Shown here: one piece after another, positions 1 through 9,361 of the stretch
Position numbering within the stretch: position 1 is the stretch's first letter
Layout: each line of letters opens with the position of its first letter
Source: Gordius sp. MW1
Taxonomy: Eukaryota; Nematomorpha; Gordioida; Gordea; Gordiidae
Direction: 5' to 3'
Assembly: GCA_964036665.1 (NCBI GenBank)
Contig: OZ038526.1
Location: 17,298,001-17,362,000, forward strand
DNA length: 64,000 nt
The notes under the pieces: model-generated
What the model was told of the DNA's origin: nothing
The model's database searches: none
Seen by the model: the letters and a program-made list of their open reading frames with translations, nothing else
Made by a program: the position numbers and the translations under genes

Positions 1-577
1 AGTTTGATCGCTTGCACAAATAGCCAAGATGCTGGCCATGTTGTTGTCAAGTTTTTCCAACCACAATTGTTTTAAGATGAAGTCATCCATTTTGGCGGTA
101 CCCAGGAGGGCTTTCATGTGTCCATAGAGTTGGGATGGTGTACGATCACCCAATTGCACGAGAGTAAGTCGTGGAATCGTGCTGAGTCCGATTTTGTTGT
201 GCGGTCGATGATAGCTGTCCGGATGGTGGTGTACAGAGCCTCAAACCGTAGATTTTCCAAATAATCTTGGATTTCGATTGTTACTTCCTGGGGGAGGCAT
301 TCAAACACGTATCCAAGTTTGCTAGACTCAGATGTTATTCGGCATATCGTGAAAAGGGCCTCTATTTGTACAAACCATAGGCGGGAATTTAAACGATTAA
401 AGGGAGGCAATTTAAAACACATAGCGTTCTCTGATTTAATTTGGGCGTTATCAAATTAATTTGTAACCATTTACAAGGTTGGGTATAACAAGGGTTGGGT
501 TTGGGTATAACAAGGATTTGTTAGAAGGTTGGGTAGAAGGGTGCGAATAACAAGGGTGGGTCACCAATATCGGGAAG
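1..577 (-). pseudogene. LTR-retrotransposon gag and leader fragment, cut by window edge
   Basis: Minus-strand translation of 422-114 reads like the gag of arthropod-type Ty3/gypsy elements (LPPFNRLNSRLWFVQIEALF, then ECLPQEV). After a frameshift near 115-150 it continues to the window edge in another frame with KALLGTAKMDDFILKQLW. This is the same order as the gag of the element at 3172-8805 (KLPTFHLRNIQIWIAQVDAIF ... LLRHLKSLVGEHQMSDKIL). A primer-binding-site-like TTGGTGACCC on the minus strand lies near 567-577, matching the PBS of that element, so an LTR probably starts at 578. Broken by at least one frameshift. Confidence 0.75.
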
Positions 578-1410
578 TAAATACCAAATTATAATGTAAT
601 AAATACTGTTGTATACTGGAGTATACACGTCTTTTCCTTTATTTAATTTTCCTTACGTGTGTGATACTTTCCCCTCCCCCCCCCCCACGCGCTTATACTT
701 ATTTGTTATTTCTTCCCCATATATTATTATTGATCAACAGGAACACGCATCATTGAATTTTGACGAGGATTGTATTGATATTTATTTTTATAATTTTATT
801 CTGTGATTATTACGTAGTGATTTGAATATAATAAAGATGTAGCGTCTAGAAATAAAAGTAAGACTCCCCTTTGGGGAGGGCGAGAAATCGCATCCTGTAA
901 AGCTGTAAATTTATCTTAATTTAAATGCTATATGATCGCCCCGATATATCCTCCTATCCTTCCTTCAAATTCTCCCAATTTATTCCTTAATTCTCCCTTC
1001 AAACCTTTTTATTTTAAATCGTGTTCCGCCACACAATTTTATTTTTAACTCAGCCAATCTGGTACTCATTTTCGCAGCTGCGTCTGAGAATTTTCTCGTA
1101 CATTGCTCGTTCAATCAAGCCACCACCCTGGGAAGATTCAACAGCTTTAAAAGTGAGACCTCACATCAATATTTTAGTCTTTGTAAATTATTCCTTGTAA
1201 ATTTTTCCGTTTTTAAATATTTCCCAAATCTTTGTACTTGTCCTAAAACATTGTAAATATACCCCAATCCCTACGTTTTCCCCCTTTTATTGTAATTTTA
1301 CGGAATATTATAATTTTACCGTTGCAAATCATTTTAATTGTAAATCTTCTTTATCGTTGTAAATATCTTCGCTCAGATTTTTTTTCCGCCAGCCATTACA
1401 TAGGTGTCAG
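578..1410. other. Unassigned AT-rich stretch, possible decayed LTR
   Basis: No convincing coding potential. It holds a C-run near 670-687 and AT-rich sequence. Its left end abuts the PBS-like motif of the gag fragment, so part may be that element's LTR; the other LTR copy is outside the window, so this cannot be tested here. Confidence 0.3.
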
Positions 1411-1421
1411 ATGTACGGAAT

Positions 1422-1743
1422 GTGGTTCTCTAAACTTTACCACAATATGTCACCACGGTATCCTAATCGTGCTCCGGTTAGCTATGAGTTTTTAAACCGT
1501 AAATTAAGGTACCCACCCGATTTTTTAAAGTTCATTTAGCACTAAACTTCACCCAGTATTAGTGTGCCAAAGTTCGAGGTAAACCAAAGAGTTTGGTATC
1601 GTAACTATCTGGGTAAACCTAAATGGGTGTTTAGTGTGATTTTTGAACAATTAGGGACAAAAGTTTATAAAGTTAAGGACCTAAATGAAAATAAATTTGA
1701 AATTAGGCACGCGAAACAATTAAAATTGTTTGATGCTATATAA
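1422..1743 (+). pseudogene. Gypsy integrase C-terminal fragment
   Basis: Plus-strand translation from 1422 gives a stretch ending RAPVSYEFLNRKLRYPPDF and then a stop. From 1564 a second open stretch reads VPKFEVNQRVWYRNY, then KPKWVFSVI, then KVYKVKDLNENKFEIRHAKQ and a stop at 1741-1743. The pattern (V-W-x-R-N-Y, W, Y-x-V, H-x-x-Q-L) is the SH3-like integrase C-terminal domain of Ty3/gypsy elements, preceded by the conserved P-x-x-x-x-x-x-R-K-L-R tail of the core. The two pieces are separated by a stop, so this is a relic, in opposite orientation to the gag at 1-577. Confidence 0.7.
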
Positions 1744-1895
1744 TTATGTTCAACGTTTATTTCTATTTAGATGAGGATAAATGCAGCATGGTGCGACGTG
1801 GAGTTGGAAGTGACATCCACGGCATCTAGGAACAAAAGAGTTCCAGTGTATATATTAATCAAAGTGGAAACGAACGGGAGGTCAGGTTAATAAAC

Positions 1896-2255
1896 TTGAC
1901 GCACTCGCTAGGTCCGCCAGACCAAGTCGGGAGAGCGTACACCAATATACAAAGCCCAATATCTCCGATACGACCGGGAAACAGTAGACATGAGTGGGCT
2001 GCGACGCGACAAAACAGAAATTCATACGGGGATCAGCGACGAAACGTGTCTGGGAGTCAACCGTTGCTCCGGTCACCAATCTTGAAGAGAAAGAAGTGTT
2101 GGGGGTGTAAGACCAAACACTTGCCCCCAATGTGCTTCAAAGCAAAAACTGGTTTGGGAAAGGTTACTCAACCCAAAGATGCCGCAGAACTGGAGTCCAG
2201 GGTGACTATGGACACCCTGACTTTGGACAGCCCGAGACCTTTAACTTCTCAATAA
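1896..2255 (+). pseudogene. Retroelement-like ORF with one zinc knuckle
   Basis: A 119-codon open frame downstream of, and in the same orientation as, the integrase fragment. It is rich in Arg, Gln, Ser and Pro and contains CWGCKTKHLPPMC, a C-x2-C-x3-H-x4-C spacing close to a gag-type CCHC zinc knuckle (canonical C-x2-C-x4-H-x4-C). Nothing else is recognisable. Most likely a fragment of a retroelement nucleocapsid or accessory ORF; it could be a chance frame. Confidence 0.35.
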
Positions 2256-2265
2256 AAGGGAAAGG

Positions 2266-2612
2266 TGTGGTATACGTGTATACCACGTTTTAATGTCCGC
2301 GGTATACTTTGATCTTACTTGGATTTATTTTATTAATATTAATGTAAAAGGGTTAAAGAACGGTTCTGCAATACCTATAATTAAAAAAAGGAATTTGTCA
2401 AAGAAAGGCACTTTTACCGCGGGTTAACCTAGACGCGGAAGTGGCTAAGTTTCTTTGACGCTCGTTTTTTTTAATTATAAGGATTGCAGAACCCTTCTTT
2501 AACCCTTTTACATTAATATTAATAAAATAAATACAAGTAAAATCAAAGTATACCGCGGACATTAAAACGTAGTATACTAACATATGGTAACGTGGTATAC
2601 ACGTATACCACA
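2266..2612. repeat. 347-bp palindromic foldback element
   Basis: The left arm (about 2266-2440) and right arm (about 2450-2612) are imperfect reverse complements. Both begin with the self-complementary TGTGGTATACGTGTATACCA and share internal blocks (TTTAATGTCCGCGGTATACT, ATTAATGTAAAAGGGTTAAA). The centre is a short loop around CGCGGGTTAACC. No coding capacity; a MITE-like foldback is the simplest reading. No clear target duplication seen. Confidence 0.75.
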
Positions 2613-3171
2613 AATAATTTATTAAATACCAGTAAAAGTGAAAAGTTTGAGAGAAAAGTAAGTTTTAAAGAAGTGTTTTACACGTCTTTATATAATCCCG
2701 AAATAATTGAAATACATTAAATCAATTAACATTTAGTGGTGAATCCGCATATAAGATAGGTCAATTAACGTCGCGAAGTAGTAAGGTAATGTAAATAAGT
2801 CGATTAAGTTTTGAAGTAGACTTAAGTAATATGCCGTGAGCAATCAATTAAATAGTAATGGATCCAACACACCTGTCATTATGCCATCCATGCCCGTGCA
2901 GATTGCTGATGTACAAAAACTAATAAATTATTAATATAGTCGTTGTTGTTAGCCTAATACTCGTGGTTGCCATATTTTGCAATTAAACCTAATCTACTTT
3001 TATTTGGTATAATTGATAACAATTCAAACGGTTTTTTTAATCAGCTATAAGAAATTTGAAGTTATATGGTATATCGTTAATCCAAATCCACTTTTTAATA
3101 TGTGGCATGGCGATAGAAATGAAAGCTTACTATTTTTATTGAAAATTGTCTTAAATAATTGCATTTTAAAT
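2613..3171. other. AT-rich intergenic stretch
   Basis: I see no gene or clear repeat. Its last bases (AAAT, 3168-3171) are the left copy of the target duplication of the gypsy element that starts at 3172. Confidence 0.4.
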
Positions 3172-3372
3172 TGTGGTATTTAATTCACCACTTTAGTAAT
3201 GTTTAAACTATTGAGTTAGGAGAGTATGAATTTATTATAACAACAGGGAATCAAATAAACATATAAGCGAAACGCGAGCGAACGTTAATAATATGAACCG
3301 AGGAAATTGGAGGAAGATAAAAACATATGTGTTTCGTCGACTTGCTACATTCTCAATGTTCATGTCGCTACA
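3172..3372 (-). repeat. gypsy-A 3' LTR
   Basis: 201 bp beginning TG and ending CA on the plus strand, nearly identical to 8605-8805. Flanked on the inside (3373-3388) by a polypurine tract on the minus strand. Confidence 0.93.
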
Positions 3373-3388
3373 GATATTCTCCCCCTAG
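3373..3388 (-). promoter_or_regulatory. gypsy-A polypurine tract
   Basis: On the minus strand the bases just inside the 3' LTR read CTAGGGGGAGAATATC, a typical purine-rich plus-strand primer site. Confidence 0.7.
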
Positions 3389-3443
3389 ATTGTTTGGAGT
3401 AACACTAAACGATCGATTAGGTGGACACCATCTCGCCTGTGTA

Positions 3444-4346
3444 TCACTTGTATTGGCAAAGTCTTTTGGGCCAATGGACATGTCTGCCACTGCGAGTGGT
3501 TATGACTGGTTGTTGTTCCTGCTCTGGTTCTTGTGAAATAGGTTTCTTGAGGGAGGTTTCTTGATTATGTACCGTGCTTTCTACATGAGCGGGCTTCAAT
3601 CGGTCGATTGATATGGAGTCCTTTTTTCCATTTTTCTCGATTATAAAGTACTTTGGTCTACGAAGTAAGACTTTGAAGGGCCCATCGTAGGGTGGGGTGA
3701 GTGGTTTGCGTACTGTATCATTTCTGACAAACACTTGCGGTGTTTCCCACAGGTATCGATTTACCTGTTCTTTTGTTTCTCCATGGTGGTGTGGTACGGG
3801 GTACGGCGACACCATCATCGCTTCTCTCAACTTCTCGACGAATTGATGTACTTGTTCTGCTGATTGTTGCGTTGTTTCTTGTGAGAAATAATCTCCTGGG
3901 AGACTTAAGTTAGTCCCGTATAGCACTTCCGCCGGCGTGCGACCAATGTCATCCTTGATGGTTGTGCGGATACCTAATAGGACAAAGGGCAGAACTTCGC
4001 TCCATTTTGTGTTTCCTGAGGCTTTTAACGAAGCCTTTAACTGCCGGTGGAAACGTTCGACTACTCCGTTCGCGGACGGGTGGTAAGCTGTAGTTTTGAT
4101 GTGTTCGCATCCTAAAATATTCGCAAACTCTCTAAAAAGCTGTGACTGAAACTGGGATCCCCTATCTGTGGTAACTGTACTCGGAACCCCATAATTTGCC
4201 ACCCAGTTCTTGATAAATTTGTCCGCGATAATTTCGGCGGATGTTTCTTTAAGTGGTATGGCCATGGGCCATCTCGAGAAACGGTCAACTGCCTTTAGCA
4301 TGTGAGTGAACCCGTTGGAGGGTGGTAGTGGTCCTACTACATCCAA
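3444..4346 (-). pseudogene. gypsy-A integrase core and C-terminal part
   Basis: Integrase catalytic core with the three acidic positions visible: the first D in MDVVGPLPPSNG, the second in VTTDRGSQFQSQLF, and the E in ANGVVERFHRQLK. It is followed by a C-terminal region ending in KRLCQYK. This part is open, but its N-terminal zinc-binding module is cut off by the hAT insertion at 4437-5629 and continues at 5638. Function would be joining the cDNA to the host genome; here it is a dead fragment. Confidence 0.9.
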
Positions 4347-4436
4347 GTGGACATGAGCGAATCTGGCATCGGGTTGTTTAAAAGTACCTGGTTTCGTAAT
4401 GGTGTGTCGGTGTACTTTACAACGTTGACATCTTAG

Positions 4437-5629
4437 TAGAGCTGTTAAGAACTAGTTCATTTTGAACTAGTTCATCGAACTAGTTCACCTTTCTCTGAAC
4501 TTCGAACTGAACTAGTCACCTTTCCAAAAATTGAACTATGAACTTGAACTAGTTCCTTTTTTTTAAAGTTGAACTTGAACTTAAACTAGTTACTTTTTTA
4601 CTATTCTGAACTTGAACTTGAACTTTACAATATAAATGAACTAGTTCATCACAAAAATTATTATTTAAATTGAATTTATGAGCCGAGTTTGATTGTTTTA
4701 TAAACAAGACGATTTATTACAAGCGCCTTTAAATATTTATAGAAAACTGCAATCGAGTAAGAATCATTTGTTTAATTGTGATTTATTTTTATAGATGGAA
4801 ATTGATATGGTCTACTTCTAGTTCTAATATAGAAGTGGATAGTGTGAATGATGCAGCATGTTCTGATCTACCCAACTCTTTACCTTGGCCTTCTATGGAA
4901 GATTATTTTAAATTCGTATCGTCTAATAAAAATTCAATCAAGGCCAGGTGTAAATTGTGTGTAGGTAAGAAGATTATTGCTGCATCAAAGACATCAACAG
5001 CCAATCTATGGGCTTAGGAAAACTTATATTTGGGGATAAACGTTCTTCTTTATTAAATGATAATTTTGAAAATAATATCTTGTTGAAGTCCAAATCCCAT
5101 CTACTTCCCCCTGATTTCTATTATAAATTGTAATTTTATATATTATATTGTTTAATGAAAAATAAAGGTTTTACACATGAGCTTATTTAGTTGTGTTTGT
5201 GTATAAAAAAGCCTTATATGAAATTGTTAATTAAATTAGATTTTATAATAGACTATTTTTTAATTTAAAATAAATAATAATAAGTTTAAATAATTTAACT
5301 TCATCATCAAATAGTATTTGATTCATAGAATTGTATAATTGCTGATTGAACTTAGATTAAAAAACTAATTTTGGATTAGATAAAACGTTTTTCAACTGGA
5401 TTAAATTTCTATAATATTAAAAAAAAATGAACTGAACTATGAACTGAACTTGAACTAGTTCATTTTGTAAAATTTGAACTAAGAACTGAACTAGTTCGTT
5501 TTTTTTTTGGGTGAACTTGAACTTGAACTAGTTACTTTTGAAAAAATATGAACTTGAACTAATTTATTTTTGCAAATAGAACTATGAACTTGAACTAGTT
5601 CATATCTAAGATGAACTTTAACAGCTCTA
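4437..5629 (+). mobile_element. hAT-1: non-autonomous hAT element inside gypsy-A
   Basis: Ends are TAGAGCTGTTAAG and its inverted partner CTTTAACAGCTCTA, with a perfect 8-bp direct duplication CATCTTAG at 4429-4436 and 5630-5637. The 8-bp duplication and TAGAGCTG ends are hAT hallmarks. Both ends are packed with subterminal GAACTAGTTC-type palindromic repeats. The interior keeps only a BED-finger-like exon. It landed in the integrase HHCC finger codons of gypsy-A. Confidence 0.95.
4778..5017 (+). pseudogene. hAT BED-type zinc finger remnant
   Basis: The frame contains DYFKFVSSNKNSIKARCKLC followed by VGKKIIAASKTSTANLWA. The aromatic start, the C-x-x-C pair and the T-S-x-N-L segment match the first half of a BED finger, the DNA-binding domain of hAT transposases; the H-x-x-x-H part is missing. 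No catalytic domain remains in this element. Confidence 0.65.
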
Positions 5630-5637
5630 CATCTTAG

Positions 5638-7173
5638 GCATGTTCTTGCCCAGTTAGTGACGTCCTTGTTGATAGATGGCCAGACTACGCGACTAGTGAT
5701 GAGCTTTAGGGTGGATCGGACTCCTGGGTGTGATAACGAGTGAAAATGGTCAAAAACTGTTCTCCTCAGTGCGTCAGGTATGACCGGTCGAGGTTTAGTA
5801 GTCGACAAATCGCAAAGGATTTTGTTATCTGACCCTGGGATGGGTAATAGTTGTAGTTTAAGTGAAGTAGTATCTTCTAAACCTTCCAAAGACTTGTCGT
5901 TTTTTTGGTGCTTGCTAATGTCGTCTAATTCTGGCATTTTTGGAAGATTTACCGCGTCTACTCCTATCCGAGATAGAGCATCTGCTACTGTGTTTCCTTC
6001 GCCTTTAATGAAGCGAATGTCAGTGGTATATTGTGAGATTAGGTCGAGCTGTCCTATCTCTCTCGGAGAGCACTTATCAGGCTTAGCGTCAAAGGCGTAT
6101 GTGAGTGGTTTGTGGTCGGTGTACACGGTAAATATTCGGCCTTCCAGGATGTGTCGAAAATGCTTGATTGCTTGGTAAATGGCGAGAAGCTCACGACCAA
6201 ATGTACTGTATCGTGATTGTGTTGGCTGAAGTTTAGTAGAGAAAAACGCTATTGGTGTAGTCTCTCCGGCCATTGTTTGTTGTAATACCGCACCGACTGC
6301 TGAATTAGAGGCGTCTGTTGTTAGTGTAATTTGGGTTTCTGGACTGGTATTCAAAAAATTTAGCTTGGTAAAATTGATTAGAGCGAATTTTGCTGTGTCG
6401 AAAGCTTCTTCTTGAAGTTTGTTGAACGCCATAGATTTTTGCGGATTCTTTAGTATGTCTGTCAACGGATTTAGGGTTTTAGCAATATTGGGCAGAAATC
6501 TTCGATAGAAGTTGATCATGCCTAAGAATCTTCGGAGTTGTTTACATGAAACTGGCGTTGCAAAGTTTTTAATAGCCTCAATGTTCTCTGGTAAAGGAAT
6601 AATACCTGCGGCCAAAACTTTGTGACCCAGGAACTCTAATTCTCTCACTCCAAATTGACATTTTGCAGGGTTGATCCTGAGGTCGTACTTTTGGAGTCGT
6701 TGCAAGACGGTCTTTAGATGTACCTCGTGTTCCTCTTCTGAGCCGCTTGCTATGAGTACATCGTCGATGTACGCGTAGGCGTAATTCAGTCCTCGCAAAA
6801 CTTCGTCTATGAATCTTTGGAACGTTTGGGCTGCATTTTTTAGACCAAACGGCATCCTCGTGAATTCTTAAAGACCGAATGGTGTCGTCACGGCTGTTTT
6901 ACAGATGTCGTCCGGCGCTACCGGGATGTGATGGTAGGCTCTAACTAAATCCAGCTTGGAAAAAATTGCTTTTCCGTGAAGGTTAGCTGTGAAGTCGTAA
7001 ATGTGAGGAATTGGGTACCTGTCTGGTACGGTGACTTTGTTCAAGGCTCTATAATCTCCACACGGACGCCAGTCACCTGATTTTTTAGCAGCCAAATGTA
7101 ATGGTGCCGCCCAGTTGCTTTTAGATTTCCTTATGATTCCCAGTTCCAACATCAAATTCTTTCTTAGCAACAT
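5638..7173 (-). pseudogene. gypsy-A reverse transcriptase, RNase H, integrase zinc finger
   Basis: In order on the minus strand: RT fingers ([20 protein letters not shown]), the [12 protein letters not shown] palm motif, MPFGLKNAAQTFQRF, the YIDD active-site box (AYAYIDDVLIASGS), thumb FLGHKV, RNase H (TTDASNSAVGAVLQ and YTDHKPLTYAF) and the integrase HHCC finger (HSLSHPG ... CLRC). A TAA stop at 6868-6870 breaks the frame inside RT; 6855 and 7173 are in the same frame. The 3' side is interrupted by hAT-1. The catalytic residues survive even though the element is dead. Confidence 0.93.
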
Positions 7174-7806
7174 TAAGTTTTTCAGCAGTAAGTCGCCTTG
7201 GACGTGCGTATTGTGCCGGCCCTTTTGTTGCTATGTGGTGAAAGATGTCGTTGGTTGAAATTTGTTGGGTGAAATTTAAAGGAGTTAGGAGTGATGGAAA
7301 GTTGTTGATCACAGATTTCAACTTAGAGTCCTGACTCGAGAGAGCTATGCGGATTCCTAACGTTTGATGATGGGTGGAAATTCCTTTTGAAGTTACGTGA
7401 GTCAGACCATCAATTAATCGCTGGTTTTGACATCTACGATGATGTTGTATTGGTGCAAGAGGTCGGCTCCAATGATAGGGGTGTGTACCTCGGCGATCAG
7501 AAATAACCACTGTATTGGGCGTCTCAGACCTAGATTGATGGACAACATCTTTTGTCCATAGGTAGAGATATTGCTATTATTGGCCGCCTGCAATACTGGA
7601 CCATTTGGTATCTTAGGTGAATTGACGGGTCTTGGAATGATGGACACGACAGCTCCTGTATCAATCAGAAATTTATGTCCTGAAGTACGATCAATGATGT
7701 AGAATAGGCCACTTGGTTTATGACCGTTTCCGGAAGTCGCCTGAATGGAAAGGTCAGTTATTTTTTTGACTGGGAGTTTGAGGTAAATGCACATGGTTGT
7801 GTGCAT
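7121..7806 (-). pseudogene. gypsy-A aspartic protease and linker
   Basis: The frame 7806-7414 holds the retropepsin active site FLIDTGAVVSIIPRP and the late IIGADLLHQYNIIVD motif. The downstream linker to RT (TSKGISTHHQTLG, then [20 protein letters not shown]) is in a different frame (7510-7121), and RT itself lies in a third, so there are at least two frameshifts here. The protease would cut the Gag-Pol polyprotein. Confidence 0.88.
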
Positions 7807-7815
7807 TTTTGAGCG

Positions 7816-8588
7816 TTACCCTTGAACTTGTGGTGGGTGATACCAACAAATTTCTTCCCGACGGTGTCTTGATGTTAACCGTGATCTGCTTGAGGATCTC
7901 CAAACCTTTTTACTTTGTGGTGGCTGATTGACCAGCTGGTTTACTTTCAATTCCAACTTTGCGACCATTTTTACCAGTTCCTGGACTTCGTTTGTTTGGC
8001 TCATTTGAGGGCTTGCTATGGAAGCTACGCTGTTGGCCGTATATGTCTCGTGTCTGCCACTTCAGGCAAATGTGCCAGAGACTTTTCTTCTCCTACGCAT
8101 GTTAAGATACCTGTTACCTCGCTTGGAAGTTTTTGTGTCCAAAGGGTTTTTAGAATTTTATCACTCATTTGATGTTCCCCGACAAGGCTCTTCAAATGCC
8201 TAAGCAATTGGGACGGTGTTTTGTCTCCCAAATATATGTCCTTGAACAGCTTGTCTATTCTTTTTGCTTCACTCTCACCCATTCTTTTGATTAAGGCTTG
8301 CTTTAACACCTCATAAGGGTTTTCATCTGGGATGTTAAGTATAAGGTCGGCCACTTCTTCGGCTATCTCAACCGGGAGAGATTCTAAAAGGTAAGCATAC
8401 TTGACTCTTTGTGATGTGATTTTCCTAGTGGAAAATATTGCGTCGACCTGAGCTATCCAGATTTGGATGTTTCTGAGGTGAAATGTAGGTAGCTTGATGT
8501 ATACTGGTGATGTGTTTGCCGTGGTGGGAGTGTTGAATGCTCTCATTGTAGAGAGTTGAATTGTCAGACGATTGTGTATCCATATCAC
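7816..8588 (-). pseudogene. gypsy-A gag
   Basis: From 8588: KLPTFHLRNIQIWIAQVDAI, KITSQRVKYAYLLESLP and GDKTPSQLLRHLKSLVGEHQ, the capsid-like layout of arthropod gypsy gag proteins. The following frame (8004-7816) holds a coiled segment (EVQELVKMVAKLELKVNQLV), a basic stretch and the start of a variant zinc finger (EEICWYH); the finger continues in another frame. Frameshifts near 8025 and 7850 disrupt it. Confidence 0.85.
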
Positions 8589-8604
8589 GTCGGACGGTCA
8601 CCAA
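8587..8604 (-). promoter_or_regulatory. gypsy-A primer-binding site
   Basis: Immediately inside the 5' LTR the minus strand reads TTGGTGACCGTCCGACGTG. The TGG next to the LTR end complements a tRNA CCA tail, as expected for a tRNA primer site. I do not assign the tRNA. Confidence 0.75.
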
Positions 8605-8805
8605 TGTGGTATTTAATTTACCACTTTAGTAATGTTTAAACTGTTGAGTTAGGAGAGTATGAATTTATTATAACAACAGGGAATCAAATAAACATATAAG
8701 CTAAACGCGAGCGAACGTTAATAATATGAACCAAGGAAATTGGAGGAAGATAAAAACATATGTGTTTCGTCGACTTGCTACATTCTCAATGTTCATGTCG
8801 CTATA
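8605..8805 (-). repeat. gypsy-A 5' LTR
   Basis: 201 bp, nearly identical to 3172-3372. Its outer end is TA where the other copy has CA. Followed by the target duplication AAAT at 8806-8809. Confidence 0.93.
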
Positions 8806-8930
8806 AAATAAGAGCCCTTCAATATGCATGTTATGTATATTTCCCTCCATTTATTTATCCATTAACTTAATATAAATAAGAGACAAGTTTTACACATGGC
8901 ATAATTTATTTAGTGCGTATTCATATTAAC

Positions 8931-9069
8931 ATGGTCGTAGCTAAGGGGGGCAGGGGGGGCGGCCAAAAAGAAAAATTTTCAATGCAAAAACCCATGTTTT
9001 GCCCCTCCCCCTAATTAAATTTTAAACGTTTCGCCCCCCACCCCAATCAAAACCTCCCTACGCCCATGC
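8931..9069. repeat. Short G-run/C-run dispersed repeat with inverted ends
   Basis: The left end ACATGGTCGTAGCTAAGGGG and right end (reverse complement CATGGGCGTAGGGAGGTTTT) form imperfect inverted termini around G-rich and C-rich runs. The same CATGGGCGTAGCCAGG motif with C-runs recurs at 13660-13709, 13759-13810, 37120-37209 and 53053-53127, so this is a small interspersed family. Class unknown. Confidence 0.6.
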
Positions 9070-9361
9070 ATGTTAGGGTTTTGTTTTTTAAACATTTGCT
9101 AATTAAAAAAAATAACGTTTCAATTAATTAATTTGTAAAACTTCTAAGTTTTATTAATTAAAATCAAAAATATTTCTGTGTTATAAGCGTTTGAATAAAA
9201 AGCCTGGTAAGTTCTTATACCATAGCCCCCCCTAGTTTATTGATCCATTATTTATAGGGTCGATAATTTTTAAGCGCTTGTAAGAAAAGCTATATGTCGT
9301 GTAATAATCATTATAAATATCATTTTGATGAAATGCGAGTTAATCTGTTAACGTATTAAAC

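Larger units (their letters stand above)
3172..8805 (-). mobile_element. gypsy-A: Ty3/gypsy LTR retrotransposon, defective
   Basis: Bounded by two 201-bp LTRs (3172-3372 and 8605-8805) that differ at few positions, with AAAT on both outer flanks (3168-3171, 8806-8809) as a 4-bp target duplication. On the minus strand the order is gag, CCHC-like finger, aspartic protease, RT, RNase H, integrase, the Ty3/gypsy order. A hAT element (4437-5629) sits inside integrase; without it the element is about 4.4 kb. The coding region has several frameshifts and an in-frame stop, so it cannot be autonomous. It was inserted before the hAT. Confidence 0.95.

Noticed and set aside
609..806. 65-codon plus-strand frame near the left edge
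   Set aside because: Low-complexity (Phe, Pro, Tyr, Ile) frame across a C-run; no family match.
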